Assembly (NCBI GenBank): GCA_028874315.1
Contig: JAPPKM010000079.1
Span: forward strand, 1 to 35,370
Direction of reading: 5' to 3'
Length of the DNA stretch: 35,370 nt
Source: Chloroflexota bacterium
GTDB taxonomy: Bacteria; Chloroflexota; UBA11872
This document shows positions 31,977 to 35,370 of the stretch, in pieces. Below the pieces are notes generated by a model. That model saw only the letters and a list, made by a program, of their open reading frames with translations. It was not told the origin of the DNA and made no database searches. A program made the position numbers and the translations under genes. Positions within the stretch are counted from its first letter, which is position 1; the number at the start of each line of letters is the position of its first letter.

Positions 31977-33092
31977 ATGGTTGATCGGCATTCCATCCAC
32001 CGGAGCGCGTTGGGACTGGTTTCACTCCTGGTGGCCCTGGCCGTCGCGGTGGCCTGCGGCTCGTCGACTTCGGTGCCAGCCGGCGCCGCCGCTCCGGATA
32101 GACCGCATCGCATCTTTGTCGTGCACTCGTATAGCGACGCCTTTGCCTGGACCAGGCAACTCCACGAGGGAATCAGCGAAGGCCTTGCCCGGAACGGTCT
32201 GCTCGGGGGTCGCGATTACCAGGTGCAGACCTTCTACATGGACACGCGGATCAACTTCACAAGCCCGCAGCAGATTGAAGAGCGGGCCGCGCAGGCTCTT
32301 GAGGCGCTGCGAGCCTTTGAGCCTGACCTCCTGTTTGTCACGGACGATGTCGCGCTCGAGCACGTGGCCGTCAGATACGCCACGGAGAGCCCCCATGTTC
32401 CGCTTCCAACAGTCTTCGCCCGCATCAATGTCGACCCGACGATCTACGCCCCGATCGACAGTCTCGACATGCCTGGTGGAACCATCACCGGGGCCCTGGA
32501 GCGAATCCCGCACACCGAGGCCATCGCGACTGCGCGGCGGCTCTTTCCCGACGTGACCAGGGTTGTAATCCTTGCGGACGCCGGTGCGGGCTCCGAATCC
32601 GTGCGCGCCGCGTTCCAGCGCGACGACCAGGCGGCCGACGCCAGGCCATTCGAGGTCCTTGACTTCCTGCTACTGGAGACGTTCGAGCAGTGGAAGCGCG
32701 CCGTCGTCAACTATCAGGACAAGGCCGACCTGATCGCCGTGGTGAATTTCCACCAGCTCCGCGATGCAAGCGGAGAGATCGTTCCGCCAGCCGAAGTGAT
32801 CGACTGGATGGTGGCGGAGAACAACCTCCCCGAGCTTGGCCTCGTGGCCGACTGGGCACGGGAAGGCATTCTGGTCGCCGTGGGGAACTCAGGGCTCAAG
32901 ACCGGGGCCTACGTCGGCGCGCTGGGCGCGGACATTCTGAATGGAGCCGACCCCGCCACCGTGCCCATCGTCGATCCGAAACAGACCGATACGAGCTTCA
33001 ACCTGGCGCGAGCTCGCAGCCTCGGAATTGAGTTCCCAGCCGACGAACTGGCCGCGGCAGATAACGTGTTCGAGACCATCGGCGGCCAATAG
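31977..33092 (+). CDS. ABC transporter substrate-binding lipoprotein (ABC_sub_bind type)
   Basis: A 371-residue periplasmic-binding-like protein. It has a hydrophobic signal ending in the lipobox VAC, and then a two-lobed fold with RIFVVHSYSDAFAWTRQLHEGI, FEPDLLFVTDDVALE, PTVFARINVDP, VVILADAGAGSESVR and GILVAVGNSGLKTGAYVGALG, as in the ABC_sub_bind family linked to uptake of amino-acid-like or tryptophan-like compounds. No permease or ATPase gene lies beside it in the window, so the transporter partner is elsewhere or absent. The start could be the ATG at 31977 or upstream codons (TTG 31962). Confidence 0.78.
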   Translation: MVDRHSIHRSALGLVSLLVALAVAVACGSSTSVPAGAAAPDRPHRIFVVHSYSDAFAWTRQLHEGISEGLARNGLLGGRDYQVQTFYMDTRINFTSPQQIEERAAQALEALRAFEPDLLFVTDDVALEHVAVRYATESPHVPLPTVFARINVDPTIYAPIDSLDMPGGTITGALERIPHTEAIATARRLFPDVTRVVILADAGAGSESVRAAFQRDDQAADARPFEVLDFLLLETFEQWKRAVVNYQDKADLIAVVNFHQLRDASGEIVPPAEVIDWMVAENNLPELGLVADWAREGILVAVGNSGLKTGAYVGALGADILNGADPATVPIVDPKQTDTSFNLARARSLGIEFPADELAAADNVFETIGGQ

Positions 33093-33122
33093 CCGCCGAA
33101 CGACCCACGGCCGACTACGCAG

Positions 33123-33157
33123 CCCCTGCCCCGGAGCCGAATCTCCCGGGGCCGGGG
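33123..33157. terminator. Strong GC hairpin between convergent genes
   Basis: Arms 33123-33134 and 33146-33157 pair as 4 bp, one mismatch, then 7 bp around an 11-base loop. It is placed between the ends of the substrate-binding protein gene and the MoaD-like gene. The stem is strong but lacks a T-run on either side. Confidence 0.45.
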
Positions 33158-33186
33158 GCCGCGTCAGTGGCTGCGGTGGGTCTGGA

Positions 33187-33459
33187 CTAGCCTCCGGCCA
33201 CCGACGGCACGATCGACACCTCGTCGCCGGGGCCGACTTCGGTGTCGAAGCCTTCCCGGTATCGGATGTCCTCGCCGTCAACGTAAATGTTGACGAAGCG
33301 CCGCAGGTCGCCGTCCTCGTCCAGGATCCTCTCGGAGAACCCGGGGTGCGCGGCGTTCAGCTTCTCCACCAGGTCGCCGACGTTCGCGGCGTCGATGTCC
33401 ACGCTGTTTTTGCCGTCCGTCAGGCTGCGGAGCGGGGTTGGAATTCGGACATTGGGCAT
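33187..33459 (-). CDS. MoaD/ThiS family ubiquitin-like sulfur carrier
   Basis: A 90-residue beta-grasp protein ending in the diglycine GG required for thiocarboxylate formation. It has the opening strand NVRIPTPLRSLTDGK, the helix VGDLVEKLNAAHPG and DEVSIVPSVAGG at the end, the typical pattern. Such proteins carry sulfur for molybdopterin, thiamine, cysteine (CysO type) or homocysteine synthesis. It begins 20 bases after the threonine-synthase-like gene with AGGAG at good spacing, so it shares the SAM-riboswitch transcript; that argues for a methionine-pathway sulfur carrier. Confidence 0.92.
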   Translation of the reverse strand: MPNVRIPTPLRSLTDGKNSVDIDAANVGDLVEKLNAAHPGFSERILDEDGDLRRFVNIYVDGEDIRYREGFDTEVGPGDEVSIVPSVAGG

Positions 33460-33479
33460 AAGGGCGTCTCCTGCGCGAT

Positions 33480-34727
33480 CTAGGCTGGCGTCAGCACGCC
33501 GCGGTCGGCCAGCGTCTGCTCGAACGATGTGATGCTCGGTCGGATCTCAAAGCGGGCGTCCACTCGGCCGTCGATAGCCTCCTGCGTTTTCAGCCCGTTG
33601 CCGGTCACCAGCGCCACCGTCAGGTCGTCCCGAGCGATCACGCCGCGTTCGGCAAGCTTGGCCAATACCGCAATTGTCACGCCGCCGGCCGTCTCGGCAA
33701 AAATGCCTTCCGTCGAGGCCAGCAGGCGCATGGCGTCCACGATCTCATCGTCGGTGACGGCCTCGATCACGCCGTCCACCCCCTGCGCCAGCTTCAGCGA
33801 GTAGAAGCCGTCGGCCGGATTCCCGATGGCCAGCGACTTGGCCACGGTGTCGGGCTGGCGGACCGGGCGGTACGTCGTCTGGCCGCGCGCGAAGGCCTCC
33901 GCCACCGGCGCGCAACCGTCTGCCTGGGCGCCGTGGATGCGGGTGGACTGGCTGTCCAGCAGCCCCACTTCCACCAGTTCCTTCATCGCCTTGCCCATCT
34001 TGGTGTACAGCGAGCCGGACGCGATGGGCGCCACGATGTGGTCCGGCGCCACCCAGCCCAGTTGCTCCACCGACTCGAAGGCCAGCGTCTTGGAGCCCTC
34101 GGCGTAGTAGGGACGGATGTTGATGTTGCAGAAGGCCCAGCTGTAGAGGTCGGCGATCTCGCTGCACAGCCGGTTCAGCTCGTCGTAGGTGCCGTCCACC
34201 GCCACGATGCCCGCGCCGTAGACCGCCGCCCCGCGGATCTTGCCCACCTCCAGGTCGGCCGGCATAAAGACGTAGGTGGGCATTCCATGACGCGCCCCGG
34301 CGGCCGAAACGGCCCCGGCCAGGTTGCCGGTGGAGGCGCAGGCGAATGTCTCGAAGCCGAATTCGCGGGCCTTCGTGATCGCCACGGCCACCACCCGGTC
34401 CTTAAAGGAATAGGTGGGGTTTACCGTGTCGTTCTTGACGTAGAGGTTGGACAGCCCGAGCCGCTCGCCCAGGTTGTCGGCGCGCTGCAGCGGCGTAAAC
34501 CCAACCGGCCAGGTCTCGTCCCAGCCCCCTTCAACGGGCAGCAACTCGTGGTAGCGCCATAGCGTGGGCGGCCGGGCGGCGATCGCATCGCGCGAGATGG
34601 TCTCGCGGATGGCAGCGTAATCGAACTGCGCTTCCAGCGGCCCGAAATCGAACTCGCAGATGTGCGTGGCCCGCAGTGGATAGGCGCGGCTGCACTCGCG
34701 ACAGCGAAGCGTCTGAGTCGTGGACAT
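33480..34727 (-). CDS. thrC: Threonine synthase family PLP enzyme, SAM-riboswitch controlled
   Basis: A PLP-dependent fold-type II enzyme of 415 residues. By family it would convert O-phosphohomoserine to threonine. The N-terminus is a zinc-ribbon-like segment (CRECSRAYPLRATHIC), then PTYSFKDRVV with the PLP lysine Lys109, ASTGNLAGAVSAAGA, IVAPIASGSLYTKMGK and TGNGLKTQEA. The upstream leader contains a SAM-I riboswitch, and a MoaD/ThiS carrier follows 20 bases after the stop. Methionine-pathway control suggests that the enzyme could act on an activated homoserine with a thiocarboxylated carrier as sulfur donor to make homocysteine; this is inference. The ATG at 34727 has AAGGA 8 bases upstream. 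Confidence 0.9.
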   Translation of the reverse strand: MSTTQTLRCRECSRAYPLRATHICEFDFGPLEAQFDYAAIRETISRDAIAARPPTLWRYHELLPVEGGWDETWPVGFTPLQRADNLGERLGLSNLYVKNDTVNPTYSFKDRVVAVAITKAREFGFETFACASTGNLAGAVSAAGARHGMPTYVFMPADLEVGKIRGAAVYGAGIVAVDGTYDELNRLCSEIADLYSWAFCNINIRPYYAEGSKTLAFESVEQLGWVAPDHIVAPIASGSLYTKMGKAMKELVEVGLLDSQSTRIHGAQADGCAPVAEAFARGQTTYRPVRQPDTVAKSLAIGNPADGFYSLKLAQGVDGVIEAVTDDEIVDAMRLLASTEGIFAETAGGVTIAVLAKLAERGVIARDDLTVALVTGNGLKTQEAIDGRVDARFEIRPSITSFEQTLADRGVLTPA

Positions 34728-34934
34728 GCGGATGATCCTTGGCAGAGGCGCCGACGGATGTGTCAGCGGATGGCGAAGTCCCGAATCGCCGGGTGACCCG
34801 GCTCGCCCGCGTCACGCGCGGGCCCGGCCATCGCCATCGGCCGCCCAACAGCTGGGGAGAGTTTGCCTCTCACTCCGTCGCAAACCCCTTGGCGCTCCGC
34901 GCCCCGCCCGGGGCGCTGCCTCGCGCCGGTGACC
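34728..34934 (-). promoter_or_regulatory. Leader between SAM aptamer and thrC (expression platform)
   Basis: About 200 bases of GC-rich leader with several hairpins: a 7-bp stem at 34899-34916 (GCGCCCC/GGGGCGC), a 7-bp stem at 34805-34823 and the 13-base palindrome-like CCGGGTGACCCGG near 34789. None has a T-run. The switch may therefore act through ribosome access or Rho, or the true platform is not visible by eye. Confidence 0.4.
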
Positions 34935-35040
34935 CTCTCATCTTGCAGCTTCCGCTACCGGAATTGGCACCCTCTCGAGCCCTCGCTCGAAGGTTGCCCG
35001 GCTTCGTTGGGCCGACTCCCTCCACCAATCTTGATGAGAG
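34935..35040 (-). promoter_or_regulatory. SAM-I (S-box) riboswitch aptamer
   Basis: On the minus strand the element begins with GATGAGAG (35033-35040 on the plus-strand coordinate) and ends with the exactly complementary CTCTCATC (34935-34942), an 8-bp P1 helix. Inside, in the required order, are GGAGGGA, GGCCC, AAGCCGGGCAACC and, past a variable hairpin (CTCGAGAGGG region), GGTGCCAATTCC, all hallmarks of the SAM-I family including the kink-turn and SAM pocket. The length of 106 bases is typical. It binds S-adenosylmethionine and lowers expression of sulfur-amino-acid genes. It controls the thrC-family gene and the MoaD-like gene. Confidence 0.95.
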
Positions 35041-35350
35041 GTATGTCACGTCAAACTTGGTGTCCGCCCAGCGTAGCACCCAGACCAGCGGCGGTGGGAG
35101 CGGGGCTGTGAGCCGGGGGAAGCCTGATCTGCCGCCGCGAGGACCATGCCGCTGCCGGGAACGCAGCCGGCGGCGGGACAGGACGACCGGAAAGTCACGT
35201 GTCCGCGTCCGCCAGCCGTGCTAAGATGGGCGACTGCCTGAAAAGGCATCCGCGCATTTCGGCGGCGATTGTTTTACCAGCCGCCCCGGTGGCGCTCCGA
35301 CGAATTCAGTCGTGAGCGGGCGCGACGGCACCTTAACAGGGGAAGAGTGA
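35041..35350. other. Intergenic region, structured, no gene seen
   Basis: About 310 bases between the SAM riboswitch and a gene starting at the right edge. It holds several inverted repeats on the plus strand: TGCC/GGCA around TGAAAA near 35235, GGCGGC/GCCGCC around GATTGTTTTACCA near 35260-35285, and CGAC/GTCG near 35300. TAAGAT at 35222-35227 could be a -10 element for the plus-strand gene. The promoter of the thrC transcript must also lie here; TTGACG near 35045-35055 and TACGCT near 35070 (minus strand) are weak candidates. Confidence 0.4.
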
Positions 35351-35370
35351 GTGCGAGTACTCGCGTCATT
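35351..35370 (+). CDS. Start of a gene cut by the window edge
   Basis: A GTG at 35351 opens the frame MRVLAS and runs off the window. A purine-rich AGGGGAAGAG lies 5-8 bases upstream, a good ribosome binding site. Only six codons are visible, so the product cannot be named. Confidence 0.35.

Noticed and set aside
35085..35140. Partial cobalamin riboswitch on the plus strand
   Set aside because: The invariant CCGGTG-type core and the GCCACTG element are absent; the similarity is limited to a few short words.
1..35370. CRISPR array, insertion sequences, prophage genes, tRNA or rRNA
   Set aside because: No regular spaced repeats, transposase or integrase motifs, or RNA gene signatures were found on either strand by reading.

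Overview
The window is a dense, GC-rich bacterial chromosomal segment of about 38 genes with short intergenic gaps and many GTG/TTG starts. I see no CRISPR array, insertion sequence, rRNA or tRNA. The gene mix suggests a member of the Chloroflexota or a similar GC-rich uncultivated lineage: tandem DUF3179 lipoproteins, DUF2203, AIM24, a GH113-like lipoprotein and a stand-alone NuoE-NuoF pair. That placement is inference from gene content; no marker was phylogenetically tested.

Layout. 1-2.2 kb: an RsmC-like methyltransferase facing a zinc alcohol dehydrogenase. 2.25-3.5 kb: a less GC-rich two-gene module, a GHKL ATPase plus a STAS-like protein. 3.6-7.9 kb: recA, a universal stress protein, a PRPP synthetase and a gamma-glutamyltransferase, all on the plus strand. 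8-10.8 kb: two tandem DUF3179 lipoproteins. 10.8-13.2 kb: an ABC exporter and a 1-Cys-type peroxiredoxin, then a decayed copy of an ABC ATPase C-terminus. 13.6-14.9 kb: a secreted protein of unknown function. 15.0-17.6 kb: AIM24, then an HpcH-type aldolase with a malate/lactate dehydrogenase homologue. 17.6-18.6 kb: a peroxiredoxin with an in-frame TGA exactly where the catalytic cysteine belongs (a probable selenoprotein), divergent from a glutaredoxin-like gene. 18.7-23.7 kb: a minus-strand operon rpmI-rplT-trmH-pheS-pheT, preceded by a hairpin plus T-run that looks like an attenuator. 23.8-26.9 kb: phosphoesterase, MIP18/DUF59 protein, GH113-like lipoprotein and PD-(D/E)XK nuclease. 27-28.8 kb: nuoE-nuoF. 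28.9-33.1 kb: a small protein, a TIM-barrel isomerase, folC, DUF2203 and a substrate-binding lipoprotein. 33.2-35.0 kb: a threonine-synthase-family gene and a MoaD/ThiS-like sulfur carrier, preceded by a clear SAM-I riboswitch. The last 330 bases are a structured intergenic region leading to a gene that begins at the window edge.

The two most interesting signals are (1) the UGA-interrupted peroxiredoxin, whose reading frame continues perfectly through the TGA as ...YRGHW-U-SHCRRQL..., with a hairpin just downstream, next to a glutaredoxin-like gene; and (2) the SAM-I riboswitch in front of a 'threonine synthase' plus ubiquitin-like sulfur carrier, which points to a methionine/homocysteine role, possibly protein-thiocarboxylate-dependent sulfur insertion, rather than simple threonine synthesis. 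Secondary signals are the STAS-like/ATPase module, the DUF3179 paralogue that has lost its CPLC motif, the ABC remnant and the L35/L20 leader attenuator.
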